From positions 21,185,105 through 21,249,104 of the forward strand of contig JALMGJ010000018.1 of assembly GCA_023362775.1 (NCBI GenBank): 64,000 nucleotides of DNA. The letters are read 5' to 3'. Source of the stretch: Charina bottae. Lineage: Eukaryota > Chordata > Lepidosauria > Squamata > Charinaidae. The notes under the pieces are model-generated. The model had not been told where the DNA came from, searched no databases, and saw nothing but the letters and a program-made list of their open reading frames with translations. The translations under genes and the position numbers were made by a program. Positions 13,001 through 25,000 of the stretch are shown piece after piece. Each line of letters opens with the position of its first letter. Position 1 is the first letter of the stretch.

Positions 13001-16000
13001 TCTTATCTAAGATGGTCTCACCTTGAGGAAAGAAGCTGATGCTCACACCAACTGTATGGAAGGAATATCCATGCTCAAAGACAGGATGCCACTAAACTCT
13101 CTAGAGGGGAAGTCTCATCTCATGCATGGCTCTTCAGTGTGGGAAGTAGGATGCTAGTTTAGGTGGACCTTTGATTTTGCTTGCAAGGTTCCTCATACGT
13201 TTTGTAGGCAGGGAAGTTGATATAGGAGAGCCATCCATATTAGAAACCTCAGTATTCAGGGGTGTCCTCATGGTATGGTCAGAAAAGTTAAGATAATGGC
13301 CAAGACGGTGGAAGCTTTGATCATGCTGTTGAGTCTGCCATCTTGATTTCTTTGAACATGCCCTGTAGACGCTCCTGTCAATATTTGCTATAGTTATGGT
13401 CTCTCAACTAGGTAGGTAGGATATCTCTACCCACTTGGGTTACCTGATCCAAGGAGGTAGATATAAAGGATCTGATTGTCAGGCTGGTAGATTCTAGGGC
13501 AGCTTCCTTGAAAGGACCTCCTATTCTTCTGTGAAGCTTTTGTTTTAATATTCTACGGCTATCCGTTCTTTCCAGTCTAGATATTTCCCTCTTCTGCAGC
13601 TCTTTTTGCTGAAAGGGTGTTATGGGGACAACCTTGCAAATTGAAGAGCAGAAAAATTACCATAGCGCCGAGCTTGAAGCCACATAAATATTTCAGGAGC
13701 TCTCAATAATTTCATGCAGCATCCTCATGGTTTGCACGTAGGAAGCAAGTGGCACTTCTGATTGGCTTCAGTGGGCCTGCTTCTGCCATGGGAGCCAGCT
13801 TACACCCGGGCCATCAGAAAGGAAGAACAGTGTTTGTGGGCTGTGCGGCTGCTCTCGTTCTGCCCAGGTACCTGCAGCAGCATTAAGTTTGGAGCCTTGT
13901 TGGTTGTCCCCGCAAGGAAAATGTGACATCACTGGAAGGAGACAAGATTTTCACCATTAGGCCTGCCAGTAGGTGACTGATAAACAGATGCATAGCACAA
14001 ATGAGGCCACGGTCGAAGTCCAGCATAGCATAGCAGAGATCGGGAGATCAGACAGATTCTCTCCGGCCCCTGACTTCCTCTGCATCCCGGCAGTTACCTT
14101 GCCCGTGAAGTTTAGCAAATGGATTTGTTCCCCCTTGCAATAGCAGCGGTTCTGTGTTCGGTTGTTCTGAATGCCTTAGGTTTCCAAGCTGCAGAGTTGC
14201 GATAGACTGCTATTTTTATGAGCTGTGGTTGCTGCTATGTTATTGTAATGTTTATTTAGGTTTTTAACCCAATTTACAGTGGTTGGGATGCATGCAGCTG
14301 GGTGGGAGGAAGGAAGGAAGGAAGGAAGGAAGGAAGGAAGGAAGGAAGGAAGGAAGGAAGGAAGGAAGGAAGGAAGATGAAATTGGATCTGAAAGGAAAT
14401 CTTGAGAGGCAACAGTCAGTGTTTGATAGTAACAGAACAAGACTGGATCCATTGGATCCTTCAAAAAGATGGAAGTGAAGTGGGGTAATTTCCCTGCCCA
14501 TCCTGGATCCACCCCCAATCTTAGGAATGGCTGACAAATCCTGGACATTATTTTAAGTTTGTAATCTTTCAAGCATAAGGTAAACTTACATCTGCTTTAA
14601 TTAAGGTTTTTTTCTCCCTCCTTGGCCAGCAATAAAAATGTGGATTTGTAGGGTAGAAGATTAGGGAGATGTTTCTTTCAACCATTTATTTGCTGGCTGT
14701 GATTTTTCACAAAATGGGGTTTCCCCCCTTGATTTGCTGAAAATACCATTTAACTAAATACCTTTTTCTGGCGTTTTTGTTGGGGAAGGGGGAGAAGGGG
14801 GAAGAGTGAAACTTGACAGCAGCTGGCCATCTCAAGGTGTCCAGAGGTATTCCTTCCTGGGTCCTGGTAGAAGCGAGCCCGGCTGAGAAACTGCTAAAAT
14901 TAGAAAAATTCCCAAACTGTCCTTAAAATGCACTAACTCCTCAGGCCAGGAGAAATGCACTTAAAGGAGAAAGGCTGCCGTAGGACCACCCGTGTAGAAG
15001 GAAGTCCGGTGGATGATTCCCAACTGCGTTGTTTGTTTGTGTAACTTGGGTTGAGTAGCTGCAGGGTGGAGAGATGATTCCTCAACTCAGACTGACACCG
15101 AATTGCTCAGTCCTGGTTGCGAGCAAGAGATACGGATCAGGGTCGTGCCTTGTTCTCTGTCCTGGTCTGCTTCAGCAGTTCTTCTTGAAGAATTCACATT
15201 TGGCTGCGGTCTCACAACTCATCACACCAGAAATTGTAGTTTACAAGTCACAGCCTGGGTTCCCAAAACATACTCAGCTAAAACCAAACAGGTTGTGTGA
15301 TGGCTTGGCTCAGTGTGCTTGGCTCAGTCGGGCTGTTCTCAGAAGCAGAGATTTCATCCCACTGAAAGCAGATAGACAGCTGCCAAGGATTCAGTGTCCC
15401 TCCTGCATTTTCATTTTGGGCTGGGGATTAGCTTTTGGCTGTGTCTGGATAAGGCATGCATGCATGCATTTGATTTATATTTATTTATTTATATTTATTT
15501 ATTAAACAGATTTATAAGGCCGCCCAACACACACACGGTAACTCTGGGTGGCTTACAGAATTAAAAACCATAAAAGCACAATAAACACACACACACCCAA
15601 CGGCAGCAAACACATTCATACCAGCCACTTGATCGGCTCCGAAGCAGCCTGCGGTCCCCAGGCCTGTTGACAAAACCACGTCTTCAGGGCCTTCCGGAAC
15701 AGGAGCAAGGAGGGGGCCAATCTCATATCTGGGGGGGATGATGTTCCAAAGGGAGTGGGCCACCACGGAGAAGGCCCTCTTCCTTGGTTCCACTAGATGT
15801 GCCTCCCTGACTGAAGGGACCTGCAACATGCCCTGCCTCCCCGCTCTGGTGGGCCGGGTGGATGTGACTGGGGAAAGGCGGTCCTGCAAATCACCTGGCC
15901 CCAAGCCATGTAGGGCTTTAAAGGTGATAACCAGCACCTTGAACTGGACCCAGAAGCAAATCGGCAACCAATGCAGCTCCCGCAAAAGAGGTGACACACG

Positions 16001-19000
16001 GGCAAGTCTAGGCTTGCACAAAACTACGTGGGCCGCTGCATTTTGAACCAAGTGAAGCTTCTGGATACTTTTCAAGGGCGGCCTCATGTAGAGCGCATTA
16101 CAATAGTCCAAACGGGAGGTGACTAGGGCGTGGGTAACTCTGAGAAGGGCCTGTTGTTAGCTGGTGCACAACACGCAGTTGTGCAAAGGCTCTCCTGGCC
16201 ACGACTGCCACCTGCTCTTCGAGCAGGAGTTGTGAGTCCAGGAGAACCCCCAGGTTACGCACGGGGTCTGTCTGTCGGGCAGTGCGACCCCATCCAAGAC
16301 CACAGATGGCAATTCTCTGGAAACCAAAGAGCGCCGAACCCACAGCCATTCCGTCTTGCCAGGGTTCACGAAAGAATGGCGTTTCTTCAGGGAATTTTAA
16401 CGTGCTGCAGGGGCCAGGTAAAGGTCCCCTTCAGTTTGTAACCCTTGGGTTTCTCGCTGGTGTTTCTAACTTTTTCCCTACAAAACAAGTCAGTTACGGA
16501 AGGAAAATCCAGATTTCTAAAGAGATGGATTTCTGAACAAGCCAACCGGAAGCCCACCACAATTGAGGGTGGGGATAACAGAACAAAAACTATCCTTTAT
16601 TAGTAAAGGATAACCTGGACTGTTATCAGAGGTAGTTTCACTTCTCTACTATCAACTGGTCCCATGGTAGACACTGGGAACTTACTGAGATTGCAATAAA
16701 TAGATCGGGGTGAATTGGAATTTATTTTAATTGGAAACCAATTTTATTGACTCTGGTTTCGTCATGACTGTGGAAACCAGCACCAAGAAGGATTAAAGGT
16801 TCCTGGAGTTTATTTATTATTTGGATTTATCCCCGCCCACCTCTACCGTGGTAGACTACCGTGGCGGTTGCACTTAACATGCAATGTTTCTAATTTGCTG
16901 GTGGCTTCTCGTGGGGAGGAGCATTCACGCCAGCATCCCATGCCTTCCATCTCAATCTAAAACAGCAGAGTCAGTTTAAAAAAAAAACTTGACCACTTGG
17001 TCCTTCTTATAAACAAGCCTCAGGTTTATTTCTTAAGGGGACTTTTAAGATCAATTCCTTTTAACTGTGTACATCTGACTTTGCCCTGACCTGCTACATT
17101 TCTGTTTGCAGGGAGGTTTTCCCCAAGTGAGCATTGTGTGATTCCCCCCCCTCCCCAGCCTTTAACTGCATTCCTATCCAATTGCTCCCGTAATTCCTTT
17201 AGAGAAAAATAAAGAAGTTGCAGCCAGGTTCGTAGGTACGGCTAAGCCACTGGCCCCGGCTTAGAAACCGTTCCGCCTCTTGTGCAGCTGGGCTCGCTCT
17301 TCCAGCATCAATGCAACAAACCTGGGGGCCGTGGGTGTCCTGCACAATTTGAGTTACAGTTGGGGGGGCACAAGGGTCAGCTAATCCAACCCTCTGCCAT
17401 GCACAGGAAAGCATTGAAGCCAGCTTCCTCCTCAAAACCCCCCGAGATGGGGAGCCCCCCCACCGCCACAGTTCTGGCTGCTGACCGCGTCTGGCTTGTG
17501 CCCAAGAAGCCCCAATTTCCCGCCTTGTTCCCCGACTTGTTGCCTAAGCGGTCTCCTTTGCAGTGGCTTTGTCCTCTCGCAACCTCTTTGTTCCCGGAGA
17601 AGCCTGGAGAGTCGGCTTCCATTGTCTTCAGCGGGCCCGGGCAGCCGGCTCGTGTGCGCACGCGGCCATCTCCGGATTCTGGTCCCCTAAAAACAATTAC
17701 TGGCGCAGCAGGCTGAGGAACCGTCTCACGGGGATTTAGGCTTTTCAAGAACGGCTTGTGGCCACCGTGCGCAAGCAGGAGAAAAGGCTGGGCTGAATAG
17801 CAGCCCGTCACATCTCAGACCCCTCGCCTTTGATTTATCGAGGTTCTCGGGACTTAAGAACCTCTTTTCTCCCGGTTGCTTGGCCTCGCGTGGGATTGCT
17901 CACATCATGGGCAGCCGGGCGTCTTCAAAGAATCCATTCTCTCTCTCCGCTGGAGCCAGAATGAGGCGGCAGGAAAAGTATTACGTTTTTCATTTCTATG
18001 TGATTTATCTGTATACTGCTCTTCCTCCCAAAGGAACCTACATCAGTGTGCTGTACAACCCCCCCCCCCCCCCCCCCGTAAGCAGTTTGTGGATAAAAAC
18101 AATAAATCAGACACACACACAAAAAAAATCACGGGGCTACAGTCATTTAAAACTTAGATGCAAGATGAGGATGCCAGGAGATAGTCTGGCTGATCTGAGT
18201 TTAGGAGTTTAAGAAGCGGCAAAACTGGTTTGGAGGGACTGGAGTTTCATTTTTGGACAGATCAGTACAGTCTGCAACTCGCTGAGATGCAAGAAGGCAC
18301 GCTGGGGTGATGTGCTCGATTCTTAACGATTCTTAATTAATTTATCCAGACCTGGGTCCACCTGTGGTGCATTTGCACGCAAAGCCTGTCTAATCAGGGC
18401 ACGAAAACAGGGTCCTCAGCCCTCAGCAGCGTGGGCTATCCACCAGCATGCCCCTGCATTGATTTCTCTCCTCATTTTGCAGTTCATATTTGGGGGAAAA
18501 TAGCATTCGGATGATCCGTCAGAAGTAGGCGGCTGCTGGCGTCCAGGGTGCAAACTTGCCTGTGTGCTGAAGTCCCTTTTTATCTATGAATGAAGGAAAC
18601 CCTCCCAGTCAGATTGGATTTTCCCCCTCAGCATAGGAGGATGGGCAGCTAGCGGTGGTGGGTGGGCCGCAATGTTTTGCCCAGGCCAAGTTTGGGCACG
18701 GCGTCCATCGTGAGTCCATCACGCAAGAACAGGCTGCAGGCAGCGGGTAACAGCCTGGGCTTGTTTTTTTATGAGGATGTTTCTGGAAGCCTGCTTTTTC
18801 TTGAAAGGTTAATGGGCTCTTGAGAAATAGAGCTGCTCATTTATCAAATGTTCCACATACTTGTTGGAAATTAGGATCGAGATGGAAAATAATGGGAAAT
18901 GGCCACAGAGGATATAACAAGGCCGGCTGATACGCATCTTTCGGATATCACAATTCTATCTTACCGATTTACATGTAAATAGAATTACTGACAAACACAT

Positions 19001-22000
19001 TGTGTGTGTCTGTACAATTAATCTTGTTAGAGAAAGAGTTTGGCCCTTGCAGAGGGAAAGGAGAAGCTCTTTCTTCTGAGCTACTCCCTTCGTAGTAGAA
19101 AAGCTGGGGAAAATCTGGCTGGGGATGATGGGAGGTGTACAGAGGTCCTAGCTGAAGAGGGCTTTGCTACAAATGGAACACCAAAACGTCGTGAAGAAAT
19201 TCCTACTTGGGAAATCACAAAACTTCCAGCAGAATTAACAGAATGGGGTTTGCGTCTCCCAGAGAAGTGAGTGTGACTAAATTTGATGGTGTACAAACTT
19301 TTGCTTATCTGCTATTTCTTTGTGTCATCGGGGCCATCAATTTCCAACTCTACCATTCCTCACATTTCAAATATGATTGTTTCCCTTTTGGGCAGAGGGA
19401 GCTTTCAGACTTCAGAGGAGAATCCATTAGTCTCCGCAGAAATGGGCTTGTGGGGAAAAAAACCCTTTTTGGTTTCCAAATGCCTTGCTGTGTGGGCACT
19501 CCTTTCAAGAGAAGGAGAAATGGCCCTTGCTTGCTTTGGTGCAGAGGAGGAAAATAGTGGTGTAAATTGGAAACCAGGTTTAAGCATCATACTTGCTCGA
19601 GATCCAACTGCAGGTGTTCTCAGCTGGTGCACCTTAGATTTTATTGGCCTGTTCTACGAACACCTTGTGGAGGTGGAGAGAATTAGGGCTTGCATCTTCA
19701 GCATTAGCCTTCCAGCTTTGGAAGTTGTGATTGCCACTGAATCTGCTTCTTTGCGCTGGGTAGAGAAAATGAGATAGGAGAGCTTTGCGCGGCTGTGAAA
19801 GCAGGAGGTATCTGAGCGTGTGAGCCAGGCCTTACCCATGCTCCCCCTGAGTGGTGGGAGTTTCTGGCCAGTGTTTGTGCAGCTTCAGCTGGGTGGCTGG
19901 ATTGGAACCACTCAGTTGCTTTTGGAGCAAGACAGATGTAGACGTAGACTAAGACGCAGACATACGCTCTGGTACAAAGGCTGACCCGAAGCAGGCTTTC
20001 TAGCATTGTCTCTGTTGGCATTCAACACCTTGGGAAATTTTTGAGAAGACATGGGCAGTTGCTTTATTACTTCACATTGTTTAGTAGGACTTGATTTCAA
20101 GTAGTAGCATTACGAAGTTGTTTACTTTTTGTGTCGGATTGCAAACCCCATCCTCTCTGAATTGTTGACCTGCGCTTGTGTTCGAGGATTATTTCTTAGC
20201 TTTGCAGCCATGAGATCTAGGAATCTTTGGTTGTCGTTAATTGGAGAGCTGAACGTTTGGCAGTTAACAGCGTTTTTACCCAAAGTTGATCCCATTTGAC
20301 AAGTGGAGAACATTGACTACAGGAAAAGGAGCATCTGTTCTTCTTCCCATCGTAGCTGTGATATTGGCACTTTGTGCTTGAAACAAGTGGGCCCTGCGGA
20401 AAATGAAAAGATGTGATGTTTGTAAGCATCGGGACAAGAATAGCCAGGAACACCCCACCTTAAAGCATGATTGGGAGAGCAAATGGGGCATTTTGCCATC
20501 CCCTTGAGCAATGCAGAAAAGCGATGTACACGAGGAGCAGAATTTCAGATTTTAAACTACAGTTCTGCAGGGAAGAGCTGGCAGCCTGGTGCGTGTATGT
20601 GTGTGTGTGTGTGTGTGTGTGCAGAGGTTTGTCTTTCTACATCAGAGTTTCTCAACCTTGGCCACTAAGATGTGTGGACTTCATGCTGGCTGGGGAATTC
20701 TGGGAGTTGAAGTCCACACATCTTAAACTTAAACGGGTCTGCATGTCATCATGGTCTCATTTCTACTTTCTCATTTCTGCCCCAGGTATAAACCAGATTT
20801 TAAACTGGATTATTTAATTCCTTGCCAAGTGAACTCTGATTCCTCCTCTAAATCTCCCTGTAAAATCCTCTTCTTGGCAAAAGAACTTCTTTTTGCAAGT
20901 TAGCTTTTGCATATTAATCCCCATTGCCTTCCTTCCCTCCAGCCGAATCAGTGCGGTTAGAAAGTGATTTGAGTTTAGCTTCCTTGCTGCAGAAAGTTTC
21001 CCTGGCTGATTTTTGTATGGAAAACCTTTCTTAAAGGTTCAGGCTGGGGAAAATTCTGCTCCCTTTTTTAGTTTGTCTATAAACTCATTGGTGTGGAGGG
21101 CTGTTTTGATTAATATTACAATCCAAACTTCTTTAAGGAACCTCCAAAATAATTACTAACTCTGAAGAAGTTTTATTTACTCAGTTGTTTGTAGCTTTTA
21201 CCCCAAACCCCCAAATCAAAGCAAAAATGCTTTTTTTTGTTTTTGTTTTTGTTTTGCAGAAGGAAGGCCCATTGGCTCCTTCATGTCATTCTAATTCCAT
21301 CTAAGAGACTGTTTTGAAGTCTGGCTAAAATAAAATAAAAGGATTGAGTCACCTTTGTGTCTCACCTTCTGCAATCTGAGGGGAGCTATTTAAAAAATGC
21401 AGCAGGCTTCGTGGTGTGGACTTCTTTCCCAGATTGAAAACAAATTGTCAGCTCAGATGGGTTGTTATTTTTAAGTCCAGGAGCTGTTTATGTTAATTAA
21501 AGCAGTTGACTTTCCTAAATTATGCGACAACACAAACACAAATTGGCCCTTGTGATTCCCACAACCTGTCCTTCCTTTCAATTGAATAGGGCTCCTTTGC
21601 AAGGCCTCTCCCTCTCGTTCCTTCTTCTCTTTCTGTTGGGCTCTTGATATGGGAGGGGCCCCACAGGAGCTGAGGAATGAGCACACCCAGCTTGGCCGCC
21701 CAAGGAGGGTTTTTTTTCCCCAAGTTATGCCCCATTGCACGTGCTTCCCATATTGTAAAATATGCATTATTGTTATCAGCTTAGTGCAGAGCTTTCCAAA
21801 CTGTGTGTCGCGGCACAAAAATGTGTCGCCACACACAGTCTGGTGTGTCGCCACACAACCCGGAAGCGCTGATCATCAACAGCGCTTCCGGGTTTTCCCG
21901 CAGCGACACACCAACTGCAGCGCGCAAAACCCGAAAGCAGCAGCAGCGCTTCCAGGTTTTTGCGCGCTGCCGCAAGGACGGCACTTCCGGGTTTTCCCGC

Positions 22001-25000
22001 GGCGACACACCAACGCCGGTTGGTGTGTTGCCGCGGGAAAAACTTTGGAAAGCCCTGGCTTAGTGGCTAGATCAGTGTTTCTCATCCTTGTCAACTTGAG
22101 GATATGTGGACTTCAGCTCCCAGAATTCCCCAGCCAGTACTGGGCTAGATTGTCATTTATAGAACACTTTCTCCAAAAGCTGAAATCACTAATTACCATA
22201 GACTCAGGGTGTCTGTGGGAGGGGGGTATCCAGAAACTCAAGATGGCGGCTAAAGCCATACAACATACATAAAAAGGGTGGGGTTTTAATTGGAAGTTGC
22301 AGCCACCATCTTGACTTTTTTGACCCCACCCCCCTACAAACACCCTTGCCTGCTGCTAACTGCGGAGCGGAGACCGTCTGTCGGGGATTGGAACTTTCTT
22401 GGGCTTTGTATGTTTTCCCTTGATTGGTATCAGGGCTGGACACGGTTTTCCAGGTTGCCACGATTGGGCCCCGAGAGTTAGGGATGGGAGGCAGCAGGAG
22501 CAAAGCTGAACTGGCTTCAGTGCGGATTAAATTTACGGGCAATGGAATAGAGCTCCAGTGCAATCGCCTCGGCTGTCCAGGGTGTCCCACCACCACAGGG
22601 GTCAGCCTCTAGCCCAGTGTTCCTCAACCTTGGCAACTTTAAGATGGGTGGACTTCAACTCCCAGAATTCCCCAGCCAGCATGGGGGTTGAAGTCCACCC
22701 ATCTTAAAGTTGCCAAGGTTGAGGAACACTGATCTAGCCACTAAACACTGATCTACAAAACGTGGTGATCCCCCAGAGGTGAACCAGGGTTCAAGGCAAA
22801 TACCTAGTTAGTGTTTGTGTGGGAAGAAATCCCAGAGCTATTGGCTAAAATGGAAAGACTAAAAAGTCCCCTGGAGAAGACGATGGCAAGCCCTGTTGCC
22901 AAGATGTCCTTGTGGACCTGCCCACGGAAACCCCGGCAGCCGAGTCCTTCCTTTTCACGCTTTATGGACTCTGCAGCACAGCCTGGGCTGAACAGCGTGA
23001 AATTCCTACAGGGCTGTGATACGATGGGTAATGGGAGGAGCTAAAAGAGAAACCGACCGCCTATTTTTTGAAACTGACCAGAAAGAAGCCCCTGGAATAA
23101 TTCCTTTTATTGTGCCATGATATCAGCCTGATAGCAGAATTGTCGGTGATCAAAACCAAAGACAGATGAAGCCAAGCCATCTGAGGGCCCTCCCAAAAGA
23201 CAGGAGCATTTAATCGGTTGCATTGCTCAGGCAGACCTTAATTTCACTCTAAACAGGGCTCGTGTTTGATACACAGCAGTCACTGGAGTTCTTTCCTCAT
23301 GGCTTCCAAACTTCTCCCAAACGTCTACTTAACCTGAGCTTTCGTGACCTTGGAAATCTGTTTGTGAAGGGGGGGAGGGTTGCATTGCCAGTTGAGGAAA
23401 GCCTGACCTTACATAGCACTCCCTCCTCCCGTTTTTCTCTACCCTGGGAGGTTGAGAAAGAGTGATTGACAGTCACCTAGTGAGCTTCCCTGGCTGAGGA
23501 TGGATTTGATTTTCCTGGTAGGTCCTTGTCTAGCACCCTAACCACCCTAACCACTACACCGTGGGCTCTCTGTTAGTCCAAAACAAGATTTCAGTTAAAG
23601 GAAGGCAGGAGAAACACAACCAACACACACGGCTTTTCTTGGAGTTAGAATTTATTAACACCTTTGAGGCAGCGGATTGCTTCCATCCAAGGAATAGCGT
23701 TTTTTATTCCAGCATGCTGATTCACGGGGCCTGCCCCCCCCCGAGACCCCAAATCCCCCACCCCTCTGTCTGCAGTGCATCCGCCCCCCCTCCCCTCCAG
23801 CCACATGGAATTGCCAGGCTGATTTAATGTCCCGCAAAGTCGCCAATTAAAACAACGCATGTTTCCCAGTAAAATCTTGGCTTGGGAGCCCAATTGCTGA
23901 TGAAGTTGATAGCGTATTTTCACACACATCCAACCAAGCCAAGCCAACCCCCCCCCAGGAGGATTTATTCTAAATTTGGCTGGGAGGCTTTGCGGCCTCG
24001 GTGCAGGGCTGGGGTGTCCAGTCCTCGCCTCAACTGGGAGAGACGTGGAGACATCGTTCCGAAACGATTCCCTCTGTACAATAATGTGTTTCGGTCCGGC
24101 TTCCGATGGGACGCGGGTGTTGCGGATACAGGTTGAGCGTCGCGAGAGGGTAGAGAGTCAGAAACCCTTTGCAGGGTACAAAACCAGCGGCACCCTGGGG
24201 CCTGGCCTAGACCCGCACCCCAGGGGCAGGCAGGCAGGAGTACGGTGGTAGAGTTTGGTGACTGGATGACCCTACTGGCGATTAAGAGGCTACTTTTATT
24301 TTTACAGGGTACCACACCCAAATTGTATATTCCTGCTTTTAACTACTACTTTTTTAAAGTTTTAGTTTATTTTTATTACTACTATACGTACTTTTTTATT
24401 ACATCCTCACTGTTGGAGTGTTTTTATTTTTGTTTGTTAAATTCACTAAGTTTAAAAAAAAGAAATTTAAAAACAGTTGCATCCTGTTGTGTATATTCTG
24501 TGCTAACGTCTTGCGTAAAATCAAAAGTAAATGCGGGATAAATTACCCTCTTCCTCCAGGCCCTGAAAAATCCATTTTACCCTGGTCTCCCAGGGACTCC
24601 GCTTCTGAAGATCTTTTCTTTTTTCGCAAACCCTTTAGGGTCGGTGCACTCGAGAAAACTGCAAATACCTTCACCCTCCACCACACTTAAAAACACAACT
24701 TGAAATCAACGGACGCAACAACCTGATCCAGCAGAAGACAGCCGCTGCCATGTTTGCACAGCAAATGCAGTTCATGGTCCCTGGAGCCCAGCTGCAGCCG
24801 ATTGTAAGTGGCAGGAATAATTTCTGGATAAGATCCAGCTTGGGGACACCTTGGAATAGAAGGGTTGCAGGGTTAGAGGTAAGATAGGGCTGCATTTCCA
24901 ACAAGATTAAGATGAACCAGGAGTTAACTTCCTCCCACTCTGGTACCGTTGAGCTACATAAGATGGCATCAACCAGGGAGTCCTCAACACCAGCTCAAAA

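Larger units (their letters stand above)
7499..24638 (+). other. MBNL3: MBNL3 intron 1 (17.1 kb)
   Basis: Bounded by GTAAGG (7499) and CCCTTTAG (24638). It holds several separately listed mobile elements and simple repeats (a Tigger-like MITE, five hAT-type insertions, a LINE 3' end, an 80-bp Penelope-like tail, a SINE-like piece) and no further coding exon that I can recognise. Stretches between these, such as 12.3-14.3, 16.9-20.5 and 23.6-24.6 kb, contain only chance ORFs, poly-C runs and unassigned single-copy-like DNA. Confidence 0.85.

Noticed and set aside
14176..14572. Phe-Leu-Pro-Ser repeat proteins
   Set aside because: Translation of the GGAA microsatellite.
17345..17410. CR1-like phrase (complement of GGCAGAGGGTTGGATTAGCT)
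   Set aside because: Only one short word resembles CR1-type 3' regions; too little to call an element.
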